Source of the DNA: Nitrospiraceae bacterium
Lineage (GTDB): Bacteria; Nitrospirota; Nitrospiria; Nitrospirales; Nitrospiraceae
Assembly (NCBI GenBank): GCA_013140715.1
Contig: JABFSG010000024.1
Span: forward strand, 1-35,979
Length of the DNA: 35,979 bases
Direction: 5' to 3'
Positions 16,301-23,647 of the stretch are shown one piece after another. Under the pieces are notes generated by a model. The model was given only the letters and a program-made list of their open reading frames with translations. It was not told the DNA's origin and ran no database searches. The translations under genes and the position numbers were made by a program. How positions within the stretch are numbered: position 1 is the stretch's first letter; every line of letters begins with the position of its first letter.

Positions 16301-16853
16301 CACAATCAGCGCCTCGGTCTCCGACGGTCCCGGCGGCGGCGGGAATATCTCAATTGATCCGCAATTCGTGATCCTGCAAAACAGCAATATTCTGGCTCAG
16401 GCTGCCCAGGGTTCCGGCGGTACGATCAAGATCATCGCAGGCTTGTTTCTGCCGGATGCTAACAGTGTCGTCAATGCGGATTCCGGAACTGGCGTGAATG
16501 GCACTGTGACGATTCAATCGCCGAACGCCCCAGCCAGCGGCCAGATCCAGCCATTGGGACAAACACCGTTGCAAGCGACGTCGCTGCTCAACCAAAGCTG
16601 TGCAGCATTGGCCGGTGGGGAGTTCAGCAGCTTCACCGTGGCGGGACGGGGCAGCTTGCCGACAGAACCAGGTGGCTGGCTCTCAAGTCCATTAGCGACA
16701 CTGAATGCAGGTACGGGGCTCGCGGCGAGGGGCGAGGGGGAAAGACTCGTGGCGCAAGGCGAAGCCCCCCTACTCTCCTTGCGGCAGATCGCGCCGGCCG
16801 GTTTCCTGACCCAGACCTTTGCAGTGGATAGGTCCGCAGGCTGTCAATCATGA
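13395..16853 (+). CDS. TpsA-type filamentous haemagglutinin exoprotein
   Basis: 1152 residues from the ATG at 13395, chosen for AAAGGA just upstream and for giving a normal signal peptide (ATLLIISLGLLLPFSASTARAQA). The TPS secretion domain follows at about 45-190, with NLFHSFGNFNVPDNNIANFLN-like residues and NLFLMNPHGFLFGPNATLNV, the classical haemagglutination-activity motifs recognised by a TpsB partner. The middle is a long beta-helix of repeats of the GG-NI-I-A type. The C-terminal segment has one Cys and SSFTVAGRGSLPTEPGGW, the closing motif I associate with cyanobacterial-type TpsA proteins. It should be exported through the TpsB encoded next (ATGA overlap). The in-frame extension to 13239 lacks a ribosome-binding site. 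The preceding gap carries a run of nine G at 13182-13190. Confidence 0.88.
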   Translation: MTSRLMLLGVSRFTYSYATLLIISLGLLLPFSASTARAQATPPITSSGLHTQISDPIAVGGRTQYDITGGTRPDGGLNLFHSFGNFNVPDNNIANFLNSGSIDLHGTPLPSNLPTANILGRVTEQQSPSMIFGMIQTNGTGGFSHANLFLMNPHGFLFGPNATLNVDGMVAFTSADYLRLTGDVQFNAVPDVVADALLTAAPIAAFGFLGSNAASIAIEGGNLVVADGKTQAFIGGPSFFTTDTGSTVPSGVSMSGGSLSAPNGLIYMATVTSPGEVSVPTLSGAQLGNPGSPSSNPAVIQIRSGEFVMDHASLNATNATNTAQSAIEITVQGAMTLMNASSVSSEALASGHGSNVHITAQALQVDGSSIKSTTTAGGHGGDISIAGQTIGLVNGGQVASTAKGVGAGGTISITDTESVTISGFDSTFTLTGIPNPDGFVTSGAFTLSSSSGAGGNITITAPIVSLEGGGSLVTSTTGSEQGGHLTVTSDQVTLTNGGIIRSLSGETDSITLEHRGSGHGGDISITATESVLMTGGSLDVFTASGIFSDTVGNGKGGDLSITAPNVDVENSAFLVTSSQGTGTAGHITVEAANQLRVTGIDEIFGVGAAISSDARGGPLDGDGSGSIDIHTAALRVEDGGSIGTTTNTSHTAGDITITGDNFTIHRGAISSGSSQSGSTGTITLNASETITISEPFDPNFPIVVANIQEGSGGQGDIVIQAREIFITNGAEVFSSSEGAGTGKVTLEATDSITVSTNGVVRAFGGTTADRPAIELRASDIRLDQGLLSSRTNNDFDGGSVTLNATAGNLTLANGSHILTNTQFSSGNAGSITASATDSIVLSGGSTMESSSSSVATGNGGAVTLIAGNQVNLSGTGTALQSTTGGSGNGGNISVTAGQSLMMNNGSSISASSTGAGNAGDINITATNGLTMHNSSITTQVIHTGTGGSAGGGNIKVTTSDSATIYMSNSTISASVSDGPGGGGNISIDPQFVILQNSNILAQAAQGSGGTIKIIAGLFLPDANSVVNADSGTGVNGTVTIQSPNAPASGQIQPLGQTPLQATSLLNQSCAALAGGEFSSFTVAGRGSLPTEPGGWLSSPLATLNAGTGLAARGEGERLVAQGEAPLLSLRQIAPAGFLTQTFAVDRSAGCQS

Positions 16854-18640
16854 CCCATCGCGCTGGGAAACCAGCGCCTCCCCGCTTCCTTTGGTTTGTG
16901 AGACAACTTTACTTCTGCATCGGTCTCGCCATGACCATGCTGCTGACAGCCACTTCAGTCTTCGCACAGACTGCCGTCGACCCCTTGGGGCGCTCCGGTG
17001 AACCGCCAGGCCCCCTGAAGGAAGAGTTTCAGCGGCCCTTACCACCTCCAAGCCCCGTGCTTCCCATCGTGCCGCTCCCGCCTGAAACAGGAGTGCCGAT
17101 ACAGCCTGGTACGGTACGGGTGTTTGTCAAAGACGTGCTTGTAATTGGCAACACGGTTTTTTCTGATGCCGAGATTTCCGAGGTGACTTCCTCTTTTAAG
17201 GACCGGGTATTGCTGACCGAGGATCTCGAACGGCTCCGGCTGGCCCTGACGCTCCTCTACGTCAACAGGGGCTACCTGACCTCCGGCGCAATCATCCCCG
17301 ATCAGGATGTCCTCTCTGGTGTCATCACGGTGCAGATCATCGAAGGGAGGTTGACCAGGATCGACGTAGAAGGGAACCGCTGGTTCAGATCGTCCTACCT
17401 GCGCGACCGCCTCTCTCTCGGTATCCGCACACCTGTGACGCTCGACCCCTTGCAGGAACAGCTAAAACTCTTGCAGCAGGATCGCCGGATCGAACGCATC
17501 AACGCGCAACTTCAGCCCGGCGATCAGAAAGGCGACAGCCTGTTGCATGTGCGGGTGAAGGACAAGAATCCGTTTCATACCTCAATGGAGATTAACAACT
17601 ATTCGACGCCGCTGGTTGGAGAAATCCGGGGGACCGGCACACTGACCCACGACAATCTAACAGGGAATGGGGATCCCCTCAGCCTCAGATACGGCCAGTC
17701 GAGTGGTGCCTTTCCCATCGTAGACGCTTCCTATGCTCTCCCCTTCAACCGATATGGGACGACCTTTTCGCCCTACTACCGGCGCTATGACTTTAAACTC
17801 ATTGAGCCGCCCTTTGATTCCCTGAATATCAGAACCAATACGGAGATCATCGGCATGAGTCTTCGCCATCCGATTTATAAGACCGTGACCGATGAGGTAG
17901 CTCTTTCAATCATCGGAGAACATCTGTTTAGCCAGCGATTTGTGTTCGGGAATGTCCCCTTTGACTCTTTTCCCGGTTTTCAAAACGGTGCAGCGACTGT
18001 ATCTGCGCTCCGCTTCGCACAGGACTGGACCCATCGCACGCTCGATACCGTACTGGCTGTCCGCTCGCGATTCAGCGTAGGCCTGAATGTCCTGGGCGCA
18101 ACCATAAATGCGAACCCCAACACACCAGACGGGCAATTCTTTTCCTGGTTGGGTCAGGTGCAGGCAATCAAACAGTTCGGTGAAAATTTGCTCGATATGC
18201 AGCTCCTCGGTCGCATGGATCTGCAATTCACCAACTCGCCTTTGTTTCCGCTTGAGCAGGTCGCCCTCGGCGGCCGGTACACTGTACGAGGCTACCGTCA
18301 AGTGACAACCCTGCGAGATAACTCGTTCAACGCCTCGGTGGAGCCTCGCTTCCCATTGTTTCGTTGGGGAAACGGCGAGCCGATGATTCAATTCGCTCCC
18401 TTCATCGACCTCGGGCATGGATGGAGCCTCGGCGATAATCGCCCTGGCCCAACGGATCCTTTGAGCAGTTTCCCCAACACGCTCGCCAGCGTGGGTGTCG
18501 GTCTCCGGTGGAATATTCTTCCGAACGACAGAGCCAGTTTTGAAGTCTATTGGGGGCAACAATTGAACCATGTGCCTCGCATCAGCAACACAATTCAGGA
18601 TCATGGAGTGCATTTGGGCTTTGTTGCGAACCTCTTCTGA
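16850..18640 (+). CDS. TpsB-type two-partner secretion outer-membrane transporter (ShlB/FhaC family)
   Basis: 596 residues. A signal peptide ends near SVFAQ (residue 40), then comes a Pro-rich linker (PLPPPSPVLPIVPLPPE). Two POTRA domains lie at about 91-165 (VRVFVKDVLVIGNTVFSDAEI) and 168-240. The rest (about 245-596) is an Omp85-type 16-strand barrel with VRGY at 479-482, the conserved loop-6 motif, and an aromatic C-terminus (VANLF) for insertion by the BAM complex. Its POTRA domains should bind the TPS domain of the upstream TpsA and thread it across the outer membrane. The start overlaps the tpsA stop by four bases, implying coupled translation. Length and domain order are normal for the family. 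Confidence 0.9.
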   Translation: MTHRAGKPAPPRFLWFVRQLYFCIGLAMTMLLTATSVFAQTAVDPLGRSGEPPGPLKEEFQRPLPPPSPVLPIVPLPPETGVPIQPGTVRVFVKDVLVIGNTVFSDAEISEVTSSFKDRVLLTEDLERLRLALTLLYVNRGYLTSGAIIPDQDVLSGVITVQIIEGRLTRIDVEGNRWFRSSYLRDRLSLGIRTPVTLDPLQEQLKLLQQDRRIERINAQLQPGDQKGDSLLHVRVKDKNPFHTSMEINNYSTPLVGEIRGTGTLTHDNLTGNGDPLSLRYGQSSGAFPIVDASYALPFNRYGTTFSPYYRRYDFKLIEPPFDSLNIRTNTEIIGMSLRHPIYKTVTDEVALSIIGEHLFSQRFVFGNVPFDSFPGFQNGAATVSALRFAQDWTHRTLDTVLAVRSRFSVGLNVLGATINANPNTPDGQFFSWLGQVQAIKQFGENLLDMQLLGRMDLQFTNSPLFPLEQVALGGRYTVRGYRQVTTLRDNSFNASVEPRFPLFRWGNGEPMIQFAPFIDLGHGWSLGDNRPGPTDPLSSFPNTLASVGVGLRWNILPNDRASFEVYWGQQLNHVPRISNTIQDHGVHLGFVANLF

Positions 18641-18662
18641 GCAGGCGCGAGGCGGACAAGAA

Positions 18663-18786
18663 TGTTCTGAGTTTTGAGTTCTGGGTTCTGAGTTGGCATA
18701 TTTGGAATGAGAAACGATGACGGAGAAATTGTGAATTCTGAGCGCAAACCCAAAACTCAGCACTCAGAACCCAGAACTCAGAACAT
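18663..18786. repeat. AACTCAGAAC-class inverted repeat
   Basis: The left arm TGTTCTGAGTTTTGAGTTC and the right arm AACCCAGAACTCAGAACA face each other about 50 nt apart, between tpsB and the CHAT gene. The right arm ends at the CHAT start codon (ATG at 18785). It might terminate or attenuate transcription between the two genes. Confidence 0.65.
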
Positions 18787-21094
18787 GAGAGATCTTCTGC
18801 TCAGACTTTCTCTGACAGTCATCCTCGCAGCTGGGCTCGTGATGGCCCAAACCTCCGCGACGGTTTCCGCCGTCGAGCCTTCTACGGACAGTTTGATGCA
18901 GCAGGGGCTTCAGGCCTACCAACGGGGATCCTTCGATCAGGCGCTGGACGCTTGGAAGCAGGCGGCAGACCTCTTTGAGCGAGCCGGTAAGATCGGAGAA
19001 GAGAGCCTAGCCCTGGAGCAGGCAGCGCAGGCGTCTGAATCGCTGGGCCAGGTCAGTCAGGCCCTGCAGCAACTGGAACTGGCTCTGACCCTGGCGCAAC
19101 AAACAGGAGACCGTGCGCGGATCGCCACTATAATGGAGAGTCTCGGCCGTACCTACCTGGCGGCGCACAAACCTGACGCGGCAGTGCAGTACCTGACCCA
19201 ATCCTTGGCTATGGCACAAGCCGAGAACGATCGACGCCTCATCGCTGCCATTCACAACGATCTCGGCATCACCTACGCCGCTCAACAGCATGACACGGAT
19301 GCGCTGGCTTCCTTCGTCACCAGCGCGCAAGAAGCCCAAGCGGTCGGAGATCGACCTCTGACTGTGCGGGCTTCCATCAATGCGGCCCGCATGGCCTTGA
19401 AGCTCAATCAACCGGATCACGCGCGGAACTGGCTGGACCGCTCACTCGATGCCCTGAACAATTTCGAGCCTTCGCACGACAAGGCCATGAATCTCATTCA
19501 GGTGGGGCTGGGCTACCAGAAACTCCGTGCCTCAATGCCTGCCATGAACGCACCCCTGCTGTTGCGCGCGGCCGGCGTCCTGTTGGAAGCGGCGGCTGTG
19601 TCACAGCACGTCGGAGACGAGAGAATGCGCTCCTATGCGGAGGGCTACCTCGCTCACCTTTATGAAACCGAACATCGCTACGACGAATCGCTGCACCTGA
19701 CGAGACGCGCGGTCTTCTCCGCCCAATCGGCCAACGCGCCGGAGTCGCTCTTCCGCTGGCAGTGGCAACTTGGCCGTCTGCTGGCAGCGACAGGCAAGCT
19801 GGATGAGGCCATCGCCTCCTACGGCCATGCCACCACGACCCTGCGCCCCATCCGCGTAGAAGTCTCCTCTGCATGGGGGGATGATTCATTCGCCGGAGAA
19901 GATTCAGTTCGCCCCCTCTTCTTTGAGCTAGCCGACCTGTTGCTCCATCGCGCCGCTCTGACGGATGACTCGCAAGGAGCCGAGCAGTATCTCCGCCTCG
20001 CGCGCGATGCGATCGAGACCTACAAGGCCACTGAGTTACGGGATTACTTCCGGGACGACTGTGTGGATACGCTCCAAGCGCGGATCACGAAACTGGACCA
20101 GCTGGCAGCCGGAACAGCGGTGGTCTATCCCATCGTCTTTGCCGATCGGTTGGAACTGCTGGTCAGTCTCCCCAATGGGCTGAAACGGTTGTCGATCCCC
20201 GTCTCGTCCGCCACCCTCACACAGGAGGTGCGCGCCTTTCGCAAGACGGTTGAAAAACGAACGACGCGCGAGTATCTCCCCCATGCTCAACAACTCTACG
20301 CCTGGTTGATCCGCCCGCTCGAGCCGGACTTGGCCTCCTTCCGGATCGATACCCTCGTCTTTATCCCGGATGGCCCACTCCGTACTGTGCCGATGGCCGC
20401 GCTCCATGACGGAACCCAGTTCCTCATCGAGAAGTTTGCGGTGGCGACGACACCGGGCTTGAATCTGACCGACCCGAAGCCGATCGATCGAGGCAAAGTT
20501 CGGCTGTTGTCGAGCGGGCTCACGAAAGCCGTTCAAGGATTCCCTTCCCTCCCCTTCGTGGAGGAAGAAATCAATGCCATCCGCACGCTCTACCAAGGGG
20601 ATCAACTCTTGAATGCCGAGTTCTCGACTCCGCGCCTTGAACAGCAGTTACAAGACCAGCTCTATGGCATCTTGCACATTGCCACCCATGGCTGGTTTGC
20701 CTCGGACACAACGCAGTCCTATCTCTTAACCTATAATGGAAAACTCACCATCAATGAGCTGGACCAGTTGGTGGGACTCTTCCGCTATCGAAAAGATCCT
20801 CTGGAACTCTTGACCCTCAGCGCCTGCCAGACCGGCACGGGAGACGACCGTTCGGCGCTCGGCCTAGCCGGTGTGGCGATCAAAGCCGGGGCTCGAAGCG
20901 CCCTTGCGACACTCTGGTTCATCAACGATGAAGCCTCGGCTGCCTTGGTCTCCGAATTCTACCGGCAATTACGAAATCCCGCCCGGTCGAAGGCACAGGC
21001 TTTGCGTCAAGCACAGCTGAAGCTCTTGGCAGATCGGGTCTATGAACATCCGGCCTATTGGTCGCCGTTTCTGTTGCTGAATAACTGGCTGTAG
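18785..21094 (+). CDS. Exported TPR-CHAT protein (caspase-like peptidase)
   Basis: 769 residues. The start at 18785 gives a clear signal peptide (LLLRLSLTVILAAGLVMAQT); the ORF is open to 18707 but that part is translated repeat. Residues 35-230 and 285-360 are TPR helices (e.g. LMQQGLQAYQRGSFDQALDA, ALQQLELALTLAQQTGD). The CHAT domain covers about 440-769: the presumed catalytic His635 lies in LHIATHGWF and Cys681 in LTLSACQTGTG, both intact, followed by GLAGVAIKAGARSALATLW. CHAT domains belong to the caspase/separase clan and cut partner proteins. This one should act outside the cytoplasm, unlike the TPR-CHAT of CRISPR-linked systems. TPR-CHAT next to TpsA/TpsB and DUF928 is an association I know from cyanobacteria; its role is not established. 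Confidence 0.85.
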   Translation: MRDLLLRLSLTVILAAGLVMAQTSATVSAVEPSTDSLMQQGLQAYQRGSFDQALDAWKQAADLFERAGKIGEESLALEQAAQASESLGQVSQALQQLELALTLAQQTGDRARIATIMESLGRTYLAAHKPDAAVQYLTQSLAMAQAENDRRLIAAIHNDLGITYAAQQHDTDALASFVTSAQEAQAVGDRPLTVRASINAARMALKLNQPDHARNWLDRSLDALNNFEPSHDKAMNLIQVGLGYQKLRASMPAMNAPLLLRAAGVLLEAAAVSQHVGDERMRSYAEGYLAHLYETEHRYDESLHLTRRAVFSAQSANAPESLFRWQWQLGRLLAATGKLDEAIASYGHATTTLRPIRVEVSSAWGDDSFAGEDSVRPLFFELADLLLHRAALTDDSQGAEQYLRLARDAIETYKATELRDYFRDDCVDTLQARITKLDQLAAGTAVVYPIVFADRLELLVSLPNGLKRLSIPVSSATLTQEVRAFRKTVEKRTTREYLPHAQQLYAWLIRPLEPDLASFRIDTLVFIPDGPLRTVPMAALHDGTQFLIEKFAVATTPGLNLTDPKPIDRGKVRLLSSGLTKAVQGFPSLPFVEEEINAIRTLYQGDQLLNAEFSTPRLEQQLQDQLYGILHIATHGWFASDTTQSYLLTYNGKLTINELDQLVGLFRYRKDPLELLTLSACQTGTGDDRSALGLAGVAIKAGARSALATLWFINDEASAALVSEFYRQLRNPARSKAQALRQAQLKLLADRVYEHPAYWSPFLLLNNWL

Positions 21095-21264
21095 CAGGAT
21101 GCTGAAAAAGAAAGGAAAGGGTAGCCTGGTCGTCCTCCTGCTCGCAGAGCGCGCACGCTCAGAAGGTGCTCGTTCGATGCGCGCAATCGAGGATCGACCA
21201 GGCTACCCTTAGGGTTATGTGAAAACCGCTGCGGCCTTGCTGGACGAACTTTTTGAGCATCTTG
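21095..21264. repeat. Nested inverted-repeat element, MITE-like
   Basis: The outer arms GATGCTGAAAAAG (21098-21110) and CTTTTTGAGCATC (21249-21261) pair at 12 of 13 positions. An inner perfect 16-nt pair AAGGGTAGCCTGGTCG (21117-21132) and its complement (21195-21210) encloses a GC-rich loop. It starts right after the CHAT stop codon and carries no ORF of note. It resembles dispersed non-autonomous palindromic elements. The rest of the gap to 21530 shows nothing I can support. Confidence 0.65.
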
Positions 21265-21530
21265 GGTCGATTAGGTCTTCATGCCATACGGAGTATTTCG
21301 CGTGTGTTTTTTTTCGCAGACACCGACTTTTCCCGCAGCCTGCGCTGGAGAGGCACTGCTGCATCCACGAGGAAAACACCACAGGCCGTCCGGCCCTACT
21401 AAGGTCATGGCCACTGTGTTACGGTGCGGGGACGTATCGTATAAAACGAATTCGTTGAGGATACGAGCGTAGCGACGAAGAACGTTGCAGCAGAAATACC
21501 GAGGAATAATCTAGGAAGAGGGCCTTACCG

Positions 21531-22283
21531 ATGCGACGCAGCATGTTTCTATTAGCAGGATTGATCTTGAGCGTAGGGCTTTGCGATCCGGCCACGACGC
21601 CGGCAGTCGCGGATCAGCCGGCGGTCTTGCAGCCTGGCGCAACGGATGCTGTCCCGCTTCCCCTCTACCAGCCTCCCAAGAAGCTGACCCCTCGTGCTCG
21701 GGTCGGCGGCGGATTGCGCGGGACAGACGGAAACGATCCCGTGCTGGTCGCCTTAGTGCCTGACCATGTCGGGCTCACCGTGAAGAAGACTCCCGTCCTG
21801 AACTGGTTCCTCTCGAAACCAACGACCTACCCGCTGAAATTTACACTCATCGACATCCGATCGGTCACACCATTACACGAAGGCCCGATTCCCACACCGA
21901 CGCAAGCAGGCATCCAGTCCATCAATCTCAAAGATTGGAATCTTGTACTGGAAGCCGACGTGCAATACCGCTGGTATATTTCCGCGATTCGCAATCCAGA
22001 CTCGCCGTCGCAGGATATTGTGGCAGGCGGTGTCATTGAACGCTGCGAGTTCAGTAACTGCCTCGTGGAAATGCAAGTCGATTTGAGCTGCGACCAGCAA
22101 AGCGTGGTGCGGAATGCCTTGCGGGGTTTTTGGTACGACGCAATGGCCTGCCTCTGTGAATTGATCGACGCGAACCCCTCTGACCAGACACTTCGCAGAC
22201 AACGCGCCGCCCTGTTGAATCAAATCGGCCTTTCCGGGGTGGCGGAGTGGGATCTTCGTTCCATGCAAGGGTCGGCAAAGTAA
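21531..22283 (+). CDS. DUF928-like exported protein (250 aa)
   Basis: The signal peptide is short (MFLLAGLILSVGLCDPATTP with a likely cut near AVA). The mature protein begins with a Pro-rich linker and RVGGGLRGTDG, then VALVPDHVGLTVKKTPVLNW, a beta-rich domain (PLKFTLIDI) and YRWYISAIRNP with VAGGVIERCE. This order matches what I recall of the DUF928 family from cyanobacteria, where it lies next to CHAT and haemagglutinin-type genes. Function is unknown. The C-terminal helical part (WYDAMACLCELIDANPSDQT) resembles the short helical tail of that family. AGGAAGAGG at 21512-21520 supports the ATG. It follows the CHAT gene on the same strand but is separated by the palindromic element, so it may have its own promoter. 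Confidence 0.7.
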   Translation: MRRSMFLLAGLILSVGLCDPATTPAVADQPAVLQPGATDAVPLPLYQPPKKLTPRARVGGGLRGTDGNDPVLVALVPDHVGLTVKKTPVLNWFLSKPTTYPLKFTLIDIRSVTPLHEGPIPTPTQAGIQSINLKDWNLVLEADVQYRWYISAIRNPDSPSQDIVAGGVIERCEFSNCLVEMQVDLSCDQQSVVRNALRGFWYDAMACLCELIDANPSDQTLRRQRAALLNQIGLSGVAEWDLRSMQGSAK

Positions 22284-22329
22284 CCTCATCGACAATACCG
22301 TGAAGCGTATCTCGCAGGAAAGTTTCACG

Positions 22330-22405
22330 TTCCAAGTTGCGAGTTTCTAGTTGATCGGAGGTCTTCTGAAACTAGAAACTAGAAACTAGAAACTAGCAAC
22401 CCGAA
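22330..22405. repeat. AACTAGA tandem repeat with foldback
   Basis: GAGTTTCTAGTT at 22341-22352 faces four tandem AACTAGA units at about 22369-22396. It lies downstream of the DUF928-like gene and may act as its terminator. Confidence 0.55.
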
Positions 22406-22489
22406 ACCCTCATCTCTCTTCTCCCTCTAGTCTTTAACTCAGAACCTCCCTCATCCAACTCACCACTGACTACTTACTACTTCACCAGC

Positions 22490-22527
22490 TAATCCAATTC
22501 GATTCAACGGCGAATCGTTTTCGATTC
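22490..22527 (+). promoter_or_regulatory. Phased GAATC/GATTC operator, site C
   Basis: Half-sites TAATC (22490), GATTC (22501), GAATC (22512), GATTC (22523) at exactly 11, 11 and 11 bp, alternating in orientation. It is followed by ATATG as in site D. It lies 153 bp upstream of the GG of sigma-54 promoter C. Confidence 0.72.
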
Positions 22528-22679
22528 ATATGGACTGCTTCCTCTCCCCATAGGGGCCTACCGACAATGCCCTCCATGACGAGCGTCAGCAACTCGTCAC
22601 CCCCTAAATACGCTTCACGGATGCCAAGAATAGCAAGGTCACCGTCGGACTGGCTCCCAGGATAGGCGCATCTCCGATA

Positions 22680-22695
22680 AGGCACGTGGATTGCT
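22680..22695 (+). promoter_or_regulatory. Sigma-54 promoter C
   Basis: AGGCACG-TGGA-TTGCT: GG at 22681-22682, ten bases, GC at 22693-22694. Predicted start near 22706, 210 bases before the first supported start codon at 22916, leaving a long leader. Confidence 0.8.
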
Positions 22696-22705
22696 TGATA
22701 TTCGA

Positions 22706-22860
22706 TTACTTCATGGATGCCGGCGCGAATCGTTCGAACCGTTCCCCGGCGCCTTTCTTTACATGCAGCACCTCCCCGACGGACTGCAACCATGTCGACG
22801 CTGGCCGTCCTTGCAAAAACCCCCTGCGAACGCTGGTCGCGAACCTCTCGCATCGCCTTT
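22706..22860 (+). ncRNA. Putative structured leader RNA, copy C
   Basis: This leader aligns without gaps with the leader behind promoter D (23648 onward) at roughly 70% identity by hand count. Blocks such as CATGGATGCC (CATGGATGCC in both), CCGTTCCCCGG and CTCCCCGACGG are shared. Mismatches fall about equally on the three codon positions, so I do not think an ORF here explains the conservation. The outer stem seen in copy D is only imperfect here. It could be a riboregulator or an sRNA released from the 5' end. Confidence 0.4.
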
Positions 22861-22915
22861 CATAAAACGTTCAGGCAAACCGATGCCCGACCTCGCAATA
22901 TAAGGAGACGCAGCC

Positions 22916-23110
22916 ATGACAACTTCAAACATGGTATTGGCGTTACTGAGTGGATTGGTCTGGATCATGATCTGGATCATCTGGGTGATCATTCTCGACA
23001 TCTTTGGTAGCAACCATCGCAGCCGCGACCGGCAGAACAAGAAGGCTGCGCAGGAGCACGCTGATGAGTACGAAACGCGCGACTCTCATCGCATCAGTCA
23101 ACGATTGTGA
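22916..23110 (+). CDS. Small membrane protein with charged tail (64 aa), sigma-54 driven
   Basis: Unknown family. The strong AAGGAGA at 22902-22908 fixes the ATG. The first 30 residues are one hydrophobic, Trp-rich helix (LVWIMIWIIWVIILDIF). The remaining half is highly charged (RSRDRQNKKAAQEHADEYE) and probably cytoplasmic and helical. Size, topology and the ILDIFG end of the helix resemble the 50-aa protein at 23961 (IDILLGLLG), so the two may be distant paralogues. It is the only plausible gene behind promoter C, following a leader of about 210 nt. Confidence 0.65.
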   Translation: MTTSNMVLALLSGLVWIMIWIIWVIILDIFGSNHRSRDRQNKKAAQEHADEYETRDSHRISQRL

Positions 23111-23175
23111 CCTGACAGATGGACGCGACCACCAGGCTGAAGCACAACCATCCTGGCACGCAACGCTGGCAGGAC

Positions 23176-23396
23176 AGGTCGATCTGGTCTACGTGGTCTA
23201 TCTCGTCTATCTGGTGAGTTGGTTCATTTGGTTGATTGCGTTCTTCGAACCGAACCAACTAACAGGGCATTGATACGTGACTGAACCGGACAACATCCGT
23301 CACCCTACTCCATGGCAAAAGGATCATTGGTGTGTCTTCATTGATTTGGTTCGAAGAACAAGTGAAACCAAGCAGGTCAGATGAACCAGATCAACC
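23176..23396. repeat. 9-nt-unit repeat, copies 9 and 10 (separated arms)
   Basis: The left arm at 23176-23262 (TGGTCTACG, TGGTCTATC, TGGTTCATT units) and the right arm at 23338-23396 (GGTTCGAAGAACAAG, then AACCAGATCAACC) can pair across about 75 nt. The arms are more degenerate than elsewhere. No gene is supported between 23111 and 23487. Confidence 0.6.
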
Positions 23397-23487
23397 CGTC
23401 TGCGCGTCTCGCGAGTTTTTCGCTCAGAACCTCCCTCATTCCTCATTCATAATTTCTCATTTCCCCCAAAGCCTCTCGCCGATCGGT

Positions 23488-23525
23488 AGATCAAATTTGA
23501 TTCAGCACTGAATCCTTTTCGATTC
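23488..23525 (+). promoter_or_regulatory. Phased GAATC/GATTC operator, site D
   Basis: Half-sites AGATC (23488, degenerate), GATTC (23499), GAATC (23510), GATTC (23521) at 11, 11 and 11 bp. The last 12 bases TTTTCGATTCATATG-like are the same as in site C. It lies 97 bp upstream of the GG of sigma-54 promoter D. Confidence 0.7.
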
Positions 23526-23621
23526 ATATGAATTGGTCCCACTCTTCTGTCGGAGCTTCTGCTCCGATCCAATTCTTTAGCAAACGTGAGACTGAACCAG
23601 GGCTGATGCTCATTTCTGATG

Positions 23622-23637
23622 AGGCACATGGCTTGCT
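23622..23637 (+). promoter_or_regulatory. Sigma-54 promoter D
   Basis: AGGCACA-TGGC-TTGCT: GG at 23623-23624, ten bases, GC at 23635-23636. Predicted start near 23648. Confidence 0.8.
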
Positions 23638-23647
23638 AGGTATTCGG

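Noticed and set aside
22691-22903. 70-codon ORF in leader C with a counterpart frame in leader D (shared HGC and LPDGLQ words)
   Set aside because: The first codon lies in the sigma-54 -12 element, no common start codon exists after the predicted transcript start, and mismatches between the copies are spread evenly over codon positions.
23004-23273. 89-codon ORF overlapping the 64-aa gene
   Set aside because: It is an out-of-frame overlap whose C-terminal half is translated 9-nt repeat (VDLVYVVYLVYLV).
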